Below, piece after piece: positions 1-8,461 of a DNA stretch of 64,000 bases. This DNA is from an uncultured Methanoregula sp. (GTDB lineage Archaea > Halobacteriota > Methanomicrobia > Methanomicrobiales > Methanospirillaceae), in the NCBI RefSeq assembly GCF_963662735.1, contig NZ_OY759744.1, forward strand, positions 806,001 to 870,000. The letters are read 5' to 3'. The translations under genes were made by a program, and so were the position numbers. Numbering within the stretch: the first letter of the stretch is position 1; each line of letters opens with the position of its first letter. The notes under the pieces are model-generated. The model was not told where the DNA came from. It worked only from the letters and a program-made list of their open reading frames with translations, and did not search any database.

Positions 1-434
1 ACCGACCCCGCGTTGCCGATCGCCTCGATGAGGATCTTCGCGATGATCTCGGTATCGGTTGTTGTCGTGAAAATCTGGCCGGCCTTCTCGTACTCGGCCC
101 GGAGCTCGCAGGTATTGACAAGGTTCCCGTTATGGGCGATGGAGATGAAACGCTCCTGGAACTGGAAGTTCAGGGGCTGAATATTTTCAGGAAGGTTTGC
201 ACCGGTTGTCGGATAGCGGACATGCCCGATACCGGCAGTCCCTTTCAGGTCGGTTAAAACCGGGGGAGAAAAGACATCGGCGACAAGCCCGTTCCCCTTG
301 AACTTGTGGAGAAGGGTGCCGTCAAAAGTAGAGATTCCGGCGCTCTCCTGCCCACGGTGCTGGAGAGCGTACAGGGCGTAATAGAGCTGGATTGATACAC
401 CGCCAGCATCGACGATGCCAACGATACCGCACAT
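1..434 (-). CDS. purF: amidophosphoribosyltransferase, N-terminal part (cut by window edge)
   Basis: Transfers the glutamine amide nitrogen to PRPP, the first committed step of purine synthesis. The reverse strand reads from an ATG at 434 as MCGIVGIV, so processing of the initiator Met exposes Cys2, the Ntn-type glutaminase nucleophile. The reading continues through typical class II amidotransferase blocks (ALQHRGQES, GIGHVRYPTTG, IAHNGNLVN). Only about 144 residues lie in the window; the rest of the glutaminase domain and the phosphoribosyltransferase domain are beyond position 1. It lies 9 nt downstream of the L37e gene and probably shares the LSm-L37e transcript. The truncation is due to the window, not a mutation. 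Confidence 0.95.
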   Translation of the reverse strand, partial: MCGIVGIVDAGGVSIQLYYALYALQHRGQESAGISTFDGTLLHKFKGNGLVADVFSPPVLTDLKGTAGIGHVRYPTTGANLPENIQPLNFQFQERFISIAHNGNLVNTCELRAEYEKAGQIFTTTTDTEIIAKILIEAIGNAGS

Positions 435-443
435 GATACAACT

Positions 444-626
444 CTAATGCGTCGGGACTTTTGGTCGCTTGCTGTGCCACTTATAGTCGCTGATTTTCGT
501 GCTTTTGCCAAAACCACAGGCAGAGCAGACTTTCTTCTGGGCATGGAACGAGATCTTCCCGCAGCGCCGGCAGGCGATGTGGGTGAACTTGTTCATCTTT
601 CCCATTGATGGAGTGCCTTTTGACAT
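444..626 (-). CDS. rpl37e: 50S ribosomal protein L37e
   Basis: A 60-residue, strongly basic ribosomal protein of the archaeal/eukaryotic large subunit. It has two Cys-x2-Cys knuckles (CRRC near residue 19 and CSAC near residue 34) forming the zinc ribbon of L37e, and the N-terminal [10 protein letters not shown] is typical of the family. It sits between LSm (11 nt upstream) and purF (9 nt downstream) on the same strand, an arrangement known from other methanogens, so co-transcription is likely. Confidence 0.96.
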   Translation of the reverse strand: MSKGTPSMGKMNKFTHIACRRCGKISFHAQKKVCSACGFGKSTKISDYKWHSKRPKVPTH

Positions 627-637
627 GTTACTTCACC

Positions 638-880
<243 letters not shown>

Positions 881-897
881 TTACCATCGCTCTGGAG

Positions 898-906
898 TAA
901 TATATG
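898..906 (-). promoter_or_regulatory. probable TATA box for the LSm-L37e-purF operon
   Basis: The sequence taatatatg is centred about 34 nt before the LSm ATG. With the usual archaeal spacing of about 26 nt, transcription would begin near 876, leaving a leader of about 8 nt. Inferred from position and composition only. Confidence 0.5.
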
Positions 907-1063
907 TGTGTGAGCGGATCACTTAAACATACCGTAGATCCTGAGGGGCAAATACTTTTCCCTGCACACCCGGACGTTCCGGAATACAGGACGAGGGGAC
1001 ATAAAAGACCCTCATCATGCAAATTATTTTCATTTGTGCGGTCTGAATAGTTGAAGCAGAACA

Positions 1064-1561
1064 ATGAAAAAGATAACTGTAAAAAAACGCCATTCCATCC
1101 GGAAAAGCCAAGGTGCCGACCTGCTCTCCCGCCTGGCAGAACAGATCGGGCCCTCAGCAAATCTCTTTCGCGCGGACATGATCGAGGTGCTGGAGACAAA
1201 TGCTGATGTCTCGCTCTTCATGGTTGCAAAAAAACCGCTCCTCATGGACAACGGCACATGGGTGTTTCCCACGCTCAAAGGTGCCGTCCAGCTGCCGTTT
1301 CCCGAGCGCAGGGTGACCGTGGATGCTGGGGCGATCCCGTACGTGGTGAACGGTGCGGATATCATGCGACCGGGCATTGTTGCCGTCACTGACGACGTAA
1401 AGGCAGGCTGCCCGGTCCAGATCGTGGATGAGCGGCACGGTAAGCCGCTTGCCATCGGCATTGCTCTCTTCGACGCGCCCGAGCTCCGTGCCAGTTCAGC
1501 CGGCAAGATGGTCAAGAAGTTCCATCACGTCGGTGATGAGATCTGGAACATGGAAATCTGA
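1064..1561 (+). CDS. PUA-domain RNA-binding protein
   Basis: A 165-residue protein of the archaeal PUA family related to MCT-1 and Tma20-like proteins. The first 75 residues form an alpha/beta pre-PUA domain. The PUA domain (about residues 78-155) is recognisable from VTVDAGAIPYVVNGADIMRPGI and VVTD-type segments (here VAVTDDVKAG) followed by a PVQIVDERHGKPLAIGIA strand pair. It begins MKKITVKKRHSIRK, a basic tail suited to RNA contact. It stands alone between divergent and downstream genes and is followed by two T7 tracts (1609-1626). Function is inferred from the fold; a role in ribosome or tRNA metabolism is likely but not shown. Confidence 0.85.
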   Translation: MKKITVKKRHSIRKSQGADLLSRLAEQIGPSANLFRADMIEVLETNADVSLFMVAKKPLLMDNGTWVFPTLKGAVQLPFPERRVTVDAGAIPYVVNGADIMRPGIVAVTDDVKAGCPVQIVDERHGKPLAIGIALFDAPELRASSAGKMVKKFHHVGDEIWNMEI

Positions 1562-1608
1562 AGCTTACGGGCCCGGGCAAAGATGCAGGAGATCTGCGGG
1601 AAATCGCC

Positions 1609-1626
1609 TTTTTTTCTCATTTTTTT
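1609..1626 (+). terminator. oligo-T transcription terminator after the PUA gene
   Basis: Two runs of seven T separated by ctca follow the PUA gene stop at 1561 by about 50 nt. Archaeal RNA polymerase terminates at such T-rich stretches without needing a hairpin. Confidence 0.5.
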
Positions 1627-1663
1627 GGCTGAATCGACACCCGGACGGTTTCAAAATAGATAC

Positions 1664-1673
1664 TATTAAATAA
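1664..1673 (+). promoter_or_regulatory. TATA box for sepF (leaderless start)
   Basis: tattaaataa is centred about 26 nt before the sepF ATG at 1695, so the predicted transcript begins at or next to the A of the start codon. The lack of a Shine-Dalgarno sequence agrees with leaderless initiation. Confidence 0.55.
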
Positions 1674-1694
1674 TTTTCACCATACAGTTTTTTT

Positions 1695-2060
1695 ATGGTT
1701 AAGATCATAGACACCCTTCTGGGAAAAAGTGCCGCGAGTTCGGACGATGACTATATGGAACTCGACCTCGCATCCTACGAGGAGCGCTCCGCCGGATCCC
1801 CGGCCCTGCTCGTGAAGATTGCAACAATCACCGACCTCAAGGACACTCCCCGGGTCAAGGACGAAGTCTACTCCGGCAATATTGTGATCGTCGACATTTC
1901 CCGGCTGAAGATGGACAAGATCTCCTACGAGCGTGTCTTGAAGGATCTCAAGGAAGTGGCAAAGGATGTCAACGGCGATATCATCGGCCTTGGCGACCAG
2001 CGCTACGTGGTCCTGACCCCGATGTCGGTGAAAATCTCCCGCGACAAGATCGGTGGATAA
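1695..2060 (+). CDS. sepF: SepF-type cell division protein
   Basis: A 121-residue archaeal SepF, the membrane anchor for FtsZ at the division ring. The start MVKIIDTLLGK can form the membrane-binding amphipathic helix. The core from residue about 35 (ALLVKIATITDLKDTPRVKDEVYSG) to the end shows the compact alpha/beta SepF dimerisation domain with IVIVDISRLKMDK and YVVLTPMSVKIS strands. Length matches archaeal SepF. The following gene begins inside its last codons (GTG at 2053), so the two are translationally coupled. Confidence 0.9.
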   Translation: MVKIIDTLLGKSAASSDDDYMELDLASYEERSAGSPALLVKIATITDLKDTPRVKDEVYSGNIVIVDISRLKMDKISYERVLKDLKEVAKDVNGDIIGLGDQRYVVLTPMSVKISRDKIGG

Positions 2061-2595
2061 TCGCGTGCAGCAGACCATAGTCCCGGGTCCGTGTCCGTGT
2101 TGCAATACTGAAATAGAATATCTGTATAAAACAGAAAATATTCCTTATTTTTCCGATATTCTCATCATTTCTGCGGTTTGCAGTTCGTGCGGCTACAAAT
2201 ATGTTGATACCCAGCTCCTGAAGCATGGTGATCCAGCCCGCCACACGCTTGCGGTTCAGACCGCTGATGATATCGATGCCCGGGTGATACGGAGCATGAG
2301 CGCAAGCATTGAGATTCCCGAGATGGGGGTACGGATCGATCCGGGCCCGGCCTGCCAGGGGTTTATCTCGAACGTTGAAGGGGTCCTCGACCGTATCGAG
2401 CAGGTGGTGAAAGGGGCGTTCCAGTGGGGGACGGAAGAGGAGAAGGAGAACGCTGCCAAACTCCTGGCCGATATCGCCCGGGTGAAGGCTGGTCATTACC
2501 CGATCACGCTGATACTGGAAGACCCGGAAGGGAACAGCACAATCATTGCAGACAAAACAGTAAAAGAGCCGTACACGCCGGAAGAATTAAACTGA
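2053..2595 (+). CDS. ZPR1-type zinc finger protein
   Basis: A 180-residue archaeal protein with a single ZPR1 zinc-finger module. An N-terminal CPCC (residues 14-17) and a second knuckle CSSCGYK about 30 residues later form the zinc site, followed by the beta-strand-rich ZPR1 domain with IEIPEMGVRIDPG and FISNVEGVLDRIE segments. It starts at GTG 2053, overlapping the end of sepF by 8 nt. In eukaryotes ZPR1 binds eEF1A and acts as a chaperone; the role of the archaeal single-module form is not established. Why it is coupled to a division gene is unclear. Confidence 0.85.
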   Translation: MDNRVQQTIVPGPCPCCNTEIEYLYKTENIPYFSDILIISAVCSSCGYKYVDTQLLKHGDPARHTLAVQTADDIDARVIRSMSASIEIPEMGVRIDPGPACQGFISNVEGVLDRIEQVVKGAFQWGTEEEKENAAKLLADIARVKAGHYPITLILEDPEGNSTIIADKTVKEPYTPEELN

Positions 2596-2604
2596 TAACA
2601 ATTG

Positions 2605-2613
2605 TTTTTTTTT
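2605..2613 (+). terminator. T9 terminator after the sepF-ZPR1 pair
   Basis: A run of nine T starts 10 nt after the ZPR1 stop codon, a typical archaeal termination signal. Confidence 0.55.
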
Positions 2614-2696
2614 AATCCCACTCACACATTTTTATAAAATAGTGTTTTCCCGATCGGCAGGATCGTGAATGGATTTTTTAAAAGATTGGGATTTCT

Positions 2697-4010
2697 CTAT
2701 TTCTGTTCTTTTTTCTGTTGCTTGTTTCGCCGGTGAAGCCAGATCACGACAAGAAGGATCGCAATCAGGGTCGCCCACGATGCCGAATAGATGACGATGA
2801 TGGGGTTGCTCAGGATATTCGGGGGGACAATCGACGGCAGGGATGGCAGGGATGACGGGTGGCTGTCGAACATGATTTCAGCCGTGGCCGGGAACCGGCC
2901 TTTCCCGTCATAGAATTTCACGATTACCGTGGCGTTCCCGGAGGGGATAACCGCTTCATTCGGCCCGTTATTGGTATTGGGAAACGCAATGGACCGGTCG
3001 ATCCTGCCCTTTTCATCCGCGATTTCGAGATACCATGCATCGGGATAGGAGGCGGAATAGAGATCCCTGACCTGGACACCAAGAGTGGAGCCGGGGGGAA
3101 GGGAGATATTCCAGGTACCCGTCGCATTTGCATTGTTGAAGGTCAGGGTGCGGAACTGGGTCTCCCCGGGACCGAGACGGATCGATCCCGAATCGTATAT
3201 GCACGCAGCTGCAGCTTTTGTCAGGATCGGCCTGCCCTGGGGCGGGATATCTGCTTCCGGCGTGCAGAGGAGCCGGTCATCCATGATCTGGCTCGTTGTC
3301 AGTGCCACCGGGTAGATCCGGACCTCATCGAGGCCGCCCCGGAAGAAGTGGGGGCAGACCGGTGCCGGCTGGTCGTAGGTTCCTGCCTCGGCTCCCAGCA
3401 TAACATAATTATTGTATTCATAGTGGATAGGACCGGATGCATTTACCTGGTTCCTCAGGATGCCATCAAGATAGATCTTCGAGACCTTCCCGTTATACGT
3501 ACCGGTCACATAATGCCACTGGTGCTGGGTGATGGCCTCGTGCTGGATCGGTACGGATATCTCTCCCGGCCCCTGGAGATTTACTGTCCACCACAGATCG
3601 TTCCCGTCACCGAATCCAAGACGGTAGCCTCCTTCCCGGTAACTCGAGACAAGGGCCTGGGGATCAAACGAATCCGTATAAAACCAGGTTGAGACCGTGA
3701 TCTCGTCCTCAGGGTGGTTTCCTGAACTGTACGGGATGCTGATATAATTCCCCAGGCCATTGAAGACCATGGCCCGGCCACACCCCCCGTTATCGGTCCG
3801 GGAAGCCCCGAAGATCGAACCGGAATTCCCGTGACTGGACAGATCATAAGCGGTCATCCCGCTGCCTTCATTGAAACTGAGATAAACAACGGGATCGGTC
3901 GATGTGTCGATCATGTTGCCGTAAGCACTCACACCGCTGATCAGGATAAGGAAGAGAAGAGATGCTGCCAGTAATTTTCCCGGAATCTGCAGGGTCGGCA
4001 CGGGGGTCAT
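2697..4010 (-). CDS. LamG-domain surface-anchored protein
   Basis: A 437-residue secreted or surface protein. It has an N-terminal signal sequence (hydrophobic AASLLFLILISGVSA, cleavage likely near residue 30). A LamG/concanavalin A-like lectin domain spans about residues 40-235 (DPVVYLSFNEGSG, ITVSTWFYT, WHYVTGTYNGKVSKIYLDG, GGLDEVRIYP). A beta-rich stretch and a C-terminal transmembrane helix (about residues 400-422) followed by a basic tail RRNKQQKKEQK complete it. The domain order fits a pseudomurein-free cell-surface protein that binds carbohydrate or another cell; the ligand is unknown. It is divergent from the thioredoxin reductase fusion and ends next to a convergent gene. Confidence 0.8.
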   Translation of the reverse strand: MTPVPTLQIPGKLLAASLLFLILISGVSAYGNMIDTSTDPVVYLSFNEGSGMTAYDLSSHGNSGSIFGASRTDNGGCGRAMVFNGLGNYISIPYSSGNHPEDEITVSTWFYTDSFDPQALVSSYREGGYRLGFGDGNDLWWTVNLQGPGEISVPIQHEAITQHQWHYVTGTYNGKVSKIYLDGILRNQVNASGPIHYEYNNYVMLGAEAGTYDQPAPVCPHFFRGGLDEVRIYPVALTTSQIMDDRLLCTPEADIPPQGRPILTKAAAACIYDSGSIRLGPGETQFRTLTFNNANATGTWNISLPPGSTLGVQVRDLYSASYPDAWYLEIADEKGRIDRSIAFPNTNNGPNEAVIPSGNATVIVKFYDGKGRFPATAEIMFDSHPSSLPSLPSIVPPNILSNPIIVIYSASWATLIAILLVVIWLHRRNKQQKKEQK

Positions 4011-4096
4011 ACGATCGGCTCAATGGTGTATTGGGGCTCGTCCAAAAAGAACATTGCGATGGGAGCACAAGTTCCGCAACCGTCTTGTTCCCTGTC

Positions 4097-4114
4097 AAAT
4101 ACTATTAAGTATTT
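4097..4114 (+). promoter_or_regulatory. palindrome over the promoter of the Grx-TrxR gene
   Basis: A perfect 7-bp inverted repeat, aaatact and agtattt, with an atta spacer. The ATG is at 4136, so the element covers the position expected for the TATA box (about 25 nt upstream). It may be a combined TATA element and operator. Confidence 0.45.
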
Positions 4115-4135
4115 TGCAACATTATTTCCGGCATA

Positions 4136-5293
4136 ATGACCAAAGTCACCGTTTACTCCACCAGGAACTGCCCGTATTGCCGGATGGCAAAGGCGTTCCT
4201 GGAAAAATACGGCGTTCCTTATGACAGCATCGATGTCGGGGCAGATGCAGATGCAGCTCAGAAGATGGTAGATCTCTCGGGCCAGCGCGGGGTCCCGGTG
4301 ATCACGGTTGGAGAGGAGGTCATTGTCGGGTTCGATGCCCAGCGGCTCAACGAGCTCTTCGGGGAGGCAGTAGCTGACGAGATCTATGATGTGGTCATCA
4401 TCGGTGCAGGACCAGCCGGCCTGACCGCAGGTGTTTACTGTGCCCGCAAGATGCTCTCGACCCGGATCATCAGTGAGAATATCGGGGGACAGGCCCTGGA
4501 ATCGTGGGCGATCGAGAACTACATGGGCTACCGGATGGTGACCGGGGAAGACCTGATGAAGAAGTTCGAGGAGCAGGTAAGAACGCTCAATATCCGGCTC
4601 GACCTCGACCGGGTCACTTCCATCACGAAAGAGGGACAGACTTTTGTGATAAAAACGGTCTCGGAAGCAACGGTCCGGGCAAAGTCCGTGATCCTGACGC
4701 AGGGCAACAGGCCCCGAAAACTGGGCGTGGCAAACGAGGAGCAGTACCTCGGCCGGGGACTCTCGATCTGCTCAACCTGCGACGGCCCGCTGTACAAGGG
4801 GAAGAAAACAGCCGTTGTCGGCGGCGGCAACTCGGCGCTCCAGACCGCTATTGAGATGAGCGAGATTGCGAGCTCCGTCAGCCTGATCGTCCGGAGCACG
4901 ATCCGGGCCGACCCGGTCTATGTCGAGCGGGTGAAGGAGAAGCGGAATATCACGGTTCACCTTGGAACCCATATATCGGCTCTCCAGGGAGACAAGTTCC
5001 TGTCAGGGGTTACCCTGCTGAATGAAAAGGGAGAGGAACAGACGATCAGTCTCGACGGGGTCTTTATCGAGATCGGCTGGCTGCCCAACACAGATATGGT
5101 CGAGGGGTTCGTTGACCTCAACGAGAAGAAGGAAATTATTGTCGATATCAACGGGAAGACGAGCGTGCCGGGTATCTTTGCTGCGGGTGACGTGACGAAT
5201 GTCAAGAGCAAGCAGATCATCATCGCAGCCGGCGATGGGGCAAAGGCTGCGCTTGAAGCCTTTGAATACCTGGTGAAGACGTTTCAGGAATGA
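4136..5293 (+). CDS. glutaredoxin-thioredoxin reductase fusion flavoprotein
   Basis: A 385-residue fusion. Residues 1-80 are a glutaredoxin fold with active site C12-P-Y-C15 and the cis-Pro region RGVPVITVG. Residues 83-385 are a low-molecular-weight thioredoxin reductase with the FAD motif GAGPAG (about 90-95), redox site C212-S-T-C215-D-G, a second nucleotide motif VVGGGNSA and the C-terminal FAD motif GIFAAGDVT. The reductase probably reduces its own attached glutaredoxin domain. The basic HRR patch that binds the NADPH phosphate is absent (the strand continues as LIVRSTIRADP), so the electron donor is uncertain: NADH, or F420H2 as known for the deazaflavin-dependent TrxR of Methanocaldococcus. 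Predicted cytoplasmic and monocistronic. Confidence 0.9.
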   Translation: MTKVTVYSTRNCPYCRMAKAFLEKYGVPYDSIDVGADADAAQKMVDLSGQRGVPVITVGEEVIVGFDAQRLNELFGEAVADEIYDVVIIGAGPAGLTAGVYCARKMLSTRIISENIGGQALESWAIENYMGYRMVTGEDLMKKFEEQVRTLNIRLDLDRVTSITKEGQTFVIKTVSEATVRAKSVILTQGNRPRKLGVANEEQYLGRGLSICSTCDGPLYKGKKTAVVGGGNSALQTAIEMSEIASSVSLIVRSTIRADPVYVERVKEKRNITVHLGTHISALQGDKFLSGVTLLNEKGEEQTISLDGVFIEIGWLPNTDMVEGFVDLNEKKEIIVDINGKTSVPGIFAAGDVTNVKSKQIIIAAGDGAKAALEAFEYLVKTFQE

Positions 5294-5319
5294 TGGGGAG
5301 TGCCGGGCATTTCACCCGG

Positions 5320-6774
5320 TCATTCAGCTTTTTTCCGGTCCTTCTCGCGGTATCCTTCGAGCAGCACCGTGGCAATATTTTTCACCGGCTTATCCGTGTG
5401 GCCGGCAATGTGGAACTCGCAGAACGGGCATGACGTGATAACGATTTCAGCCCCGGTCTTTTTAATCTCATCGCCCCGCCTGCTCCCAAGCGCTGCGGCT
5501 TCCTCCGGGTTCCCGGAGCGTACTCCCCCACCGCTTCCGCAGCAGATGGACGGCATCTCCACAAGGTCTACAACCTGCCGGATCAGCTCCCGTGGCTGGT
5601 CGCGGATGCCCTGGCCCCGCATCAGGTGGCAGGGATCATGGTAAGTAGCCTTGATCGGCAGGCGTGCCGGGGGCTCGATGCCGTACTGCGTGAGAAGTTC
5701 GTTGATATCGATGACCCTGAACGGGGTTACATAATCGTGCTTCAGCGTAGAGCCGCAGCCGGCACACATGGTGAGGACCGTGTCGATGCCCCGGGAGCGG
5801 AATGTTTCGATGTTCCGTTGCTTGAGCGTTTCCACATAATCTAGCTGGCCGGTCCGTATGAGCGGCGAGCCGCAGCAGACCTGCTCTCTTGGGATGATGA
5901 CCCGGATCCCGTTGCGCCGGAGAACCTCCATTGCATCGAGTGCCGACTGCTGCTGCCGGAGATTGTATACGCAGCCGATAAATAACCCGACCGTTGCCTT
6001 CACCGGGCCAGTGGGCTCGATGACATCACCCACCTTTTCCAGGAACGATTCCGAGGTCCGGGGGACGCTCCTGCCGGTCTCCCTGACAAGAGCCGCCACT
6101 TCCTGGTGACGGGGAAGGGTGAGTCCCAGTTTGTTGGCACGGGCCCGGAGCTTCTCGATCGCTTTTGCCGGGGTTTCGATCTCCTTGGGACAAACCTTCC
6201 AGCAGGCCTGGCAGGTTGTGCAGGTGAAGAGGCCGTCACGGACCGCATCGGATACCCGGTCCCCGTTGTCACGGGGATCAAGAGCGAGCCGCATCTCCTG
6301 CCGCATAGCGGTAGGACCGAGGAACTTCGTCACATCTACGGCCGGGCAGACCGATAGGCAACAGAGACACTCGATACAGTCCCTCAGGGGCTTGATCGTA
6401 TCGATGTCCTCTTTTTTCGGGAGGACAATCTCCTTTTTCGGCAGGAATGACGCGATCTGCTCCAGCTTGGGGAGGAGATCGACTACGAGATCCTTTTTCA
6501 CGGATAAGTTGATGGGTTCGATCGTGCTGTTGTCCTTCGCCTCTTCCATGCAGGCAAGCACCGGCTCCCCGTTCACCCGCACGGCACAGCTCCCGCACTG
6601 GCCCGAGGCACAGGAATACCGGTACGAGAGGGTCGGGTCGAGCGTATCATGGATGGCATGAAGAACATGGAGGACCCGGGCGCCATCGTTCACCTTCACG
6701 GTGTAAGTCTGGTAATACGGTTCCTTGTCCTTGTCCGGGTCGAACCGTTTCACCTTCACGGTCAGGTCTTTCAT
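5320..6774 (-). CDS. tfrB: CoM/CoB-dependent thiol:fumarate reductase, iron-sulfur and CCG subunit B
   Basis: A 484-residue subunit that oxidises CoM-SH and CoB-SH to the heterodisulfide and passes electrons to TfrA for fumarate reduction. Domain order is a plant-type [2Fe-2S] domain (C55, C60, C63 and C75), two [4Fe-4S] motifs (CIECLCCLSVCP and CTTCQACWKVCP), then two CCG domains (CCGSPL and CCGSGGGVR regions) like HdrB, where thiol/disulfide chemistry occurs. Length matches TfrB of Methanothermobacter. The ATG overlaps the tfrA stop codon in an ATGA arrangement, giving translational coupling. Succinate would feed the incomplete reductive TCA route to 2-oxoglutarate. Confidence 0.93.
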   Translation of the reverse strand: MKDLTVKVKRFDPDKDKEPYYQTYTVKVNDGARVLHVLHAIHDTLDPTLSYRYSCASGQCGSCAVRVNGEPVLACMEEAKDNSTIEPINLSVKKDLVVDLLPKLEQIASFLPKKEIVLPKKEDIDTIKPLRDCIECLCCLSVCPAVDVTKFLGPTAMRQEMRLALDPRDNGDRVSDAVRDGLFTCTTCQACWKVCPKEIETPAKAIEKLRARANKLGLTLPRHQEVAALVRETGRSVPRTSESFLEKVGDVIEPTGPVKATVGLFIGCVYNLRQQQSALDAMEVLRRNGIRVIIPREQVCCGSPLIRTGQLDYVETLKQRNIETFRSRGIDTVLTMCAGCGSTLKHDYVTPFRVIDINELLTQYGIEPPARLPIKATYHDPCHLMRGQGIRDQPRELIRQVVDLVEMPSICCGSGGGVRSGNPEEAAALGSRRGDEIKKTGAEIVITSCPFCEFHIAGHTDKPVKNIATVLLEGYREKDRKKAE

Positions 6775-8399
6775 GCCGGCACCTCCCGCTTCTCGATCCC
6801 CTGCCCGCGTTTGGAGATGAATGTGTGCCCGAATGGGGAGTGCTCTGCGTCGTGCGTCTGGGAAATATCAGTCCGCACATGTGCTCCCCGGGACTCTTCA
6901 CGGATGAGGGCGGAACGGCAGATGAGCGATGCGGTCAGGCACATATTCTCGACAACACAGCACTCCGCAAGATTCCGGGGTGTTTGGGCCAGGATTGGCT
7001 TGTCTGCGAGGATGCCTGCTGCGGCAAGAGCTTTGTTCAGCTCGGTTGCGTTCCGGAAGATATTTGCCCCGTCCCACATTGCCTGCTGGAGAAGCATCCG
7101 GACCCGGGAAGTGCTTTTGGTGCCGTTCATGAACCGATCGAGCCGGGCCTGCTGGCGCTTTACCAGACGTTCATCCACCCGTTTTGACCGCTTCTCTGTT
7201 TTGCCGGCTGTCTCGCCGGCGCGTTTGCCAAAGACCTGCGTCTCGGCAAGGGCATTTCCGCCAAGGCGGTTTGCACCGTGCACGCCACCGGAGACTTCCC
7301 CGCATGCGAATAATCCCGGAAGGGTGGTCCGGCATTCGGGCGTTATCCGTAAGCCACCCATGATGTGGTGAGCAGTGGGAGCAACTTCCATGGGAGTCGT
7401 GCGGATGTTCACACCGTACCGGAGGAACTGTTCGAGCATGACCGGCAGCCGGGTCTCGATCTGTTCACGGGGGAGATGGGTAACATCGAGATACACACCG
7501 CCATTCGGGCTCCCCCTCCCGCTCTGGATCTCGGACGCGATCGCCCGGGCTACTACGTCCCGGGTCGAGAGTTCCATCCGCTGGGGGTCGTAGTTCTTCA
7601 TGAACCGCTCTCCTTTGCTATTGAGGAGGACTCCACCCTCACCCCGGACTGCCTCAGTAACGAGCCGACCCCGGGCATCGTACGGGAAGACTGCGCCGGT
7701 CGGGTGGAACTGGACCATTTCCATGTCGATGAGCTCCGCCCCGGCCCGGTACCCGATGGCGTACCCGTCCCCGGTTCCGCTCGATGAGTTGGTTGAGATG
7801 TCGTAGACTTTTGTCCCGCCTCCCGTGGCAAGGATCGTGGCATCGGCTTTCAGGAGAACGAGTGCCCCTTTCTCGTCAAGGGCCATTGCCCCGATCACGC
7901 GGTCGCCATCTTTGAGGAGATCGATTACCGTGTATTCCTGCAGGGTAACGACATCGGTTGAATCCAGCCGTTCGACGAGCGTGGTCATCATCTCGTGGCC
8001 GGTCCGGTCACCGGCATAGCAGGTCCGGGGGAACCGCTGGCCACCGAACGGGCGCTGGGCCACTTCATCAGCGTCCGTGAAATCAAAAACAGCTCCCCAC
8101 TTCACGAGGTCGCCCATCCGGAGGGGTGCTTCCCTGACAAGGATATTTACAAGATCCGGGTCGTTGAGGAACGCTCCGCCTTTCATCGTATCCTCGAAAT
8201 GAATCCCGCACGAATCCGCTTCCCGGAGGACCGCGTTGAATCCCCCTTCCGCCATCGTGGTGCAGCCCCCTTTGCCCACGATAGTCTTTGAGATGAGCAC
8301 CGTGTCGCCATGCTGCGAGGCTTCGATAGCAGCCCGGACTCCCGCACCCCCGCTCCCGATCACCAGCACGTGGCAATCCACTACCTCATCTGCAAGCAT
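6771..8399 (-). CDS. tfrA: CoM/CoB-dependent thiol:fumarate reductase, flavoprotein subunit A
   Basis: A 542-residue FAD-containing subunit homologous to fumarate reductase/succinate dehydrogenase A. It shows the dinucleotide motif VIGSGGAGVRAAIEAS near the N-terminus, the His region for covalent or tight FAD binding (GKGGCTTMAEGGFNA), the substrate loop FHPTGAV and the catalytic segment HHIMGGL with LFACGEVSGGVHGANRLGGN. The reading frame is open to 8492, but I choose the ATG at 8399 because it gives the family's usual N-terminus (MLADEVVDCHVLVIG) and lies just inside the start site predicted from the TATA box at 8426-8437. Operon with tfrB, divergent from lysC. There is no membrane anchor, so the enzyme is cytoplasmic. 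Confidence 0.93.
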   Translation of the reverse strand: MLADEVVDCHVLVIGSGGAGVRAAIEASQHGDTVLISKTIVGKGGCTTMAEGGFNAVLREADSCGIHFEDTMKGGAFLNDPDLVNILVREAPLRMGDLVKWGAVFDFTDADEVAQRPFGGQRFPRTCYAGDRTGHEMMTTLVERLDSTDVVTLQEYTVIDLLKDGDRVIGAMALDEKGALVLLKADATILATGGGTKVYDISTNSSSGTGDGYAIGYRAGAELIDMEMVQFHPTGAVFPYDARGRLVTEAVRGEGGVLLNSKGERFMKNYDPQRMELSTRDVVARAIASEIQSGRGSPNGGVYLDVTHLPREQIETRLPVMLEQFLRYGVNIRTTPMEVAPTAHHIMGGLRITPECRTTLPGLFACGEVSGGVHGANRLGGNALAETQVFGKRAGETAGKTEKRSKRVDERLVKRQQARLDRFMNGTKSTSRVRMLLQQAMWDGANIFRNATELNKALAAAGILADKPILAQTPRNLAECCVVENMCLTASLICRSALIREESRGAHVRTDISQTHDAEHSPFGHTFISKRGQGIEKREVPA

Positions 8400-8425
8400 C
8401 TTATTATTTTGTGGATCGTATAGTA

Positions 8426-8437
8426 ACATAAATAAAT
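8426..8437. promoter_or_regulatory. shared TATA region for divergent tfrAB and lysC-purM
   Basis: The 62-nt gap between the tfrA and lysC start codons holds one AT-rich core, acataaataaat. Its centre is about 33 nt from the tfrA ATG and about 30 nt from the lysC ATG, so the same nearly symmetric element could serve both directions with very short leaders. Confidence 0.5.
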
Positions 8438-8461
8438 GGCACAGCACGTGTGAGAGTGACA

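Noticed and set aside
1..434. purF as a truncated pseudogene
   Set aside because: The reading frame is open to the window edge and the motifs are intact; the cut is due to the window.
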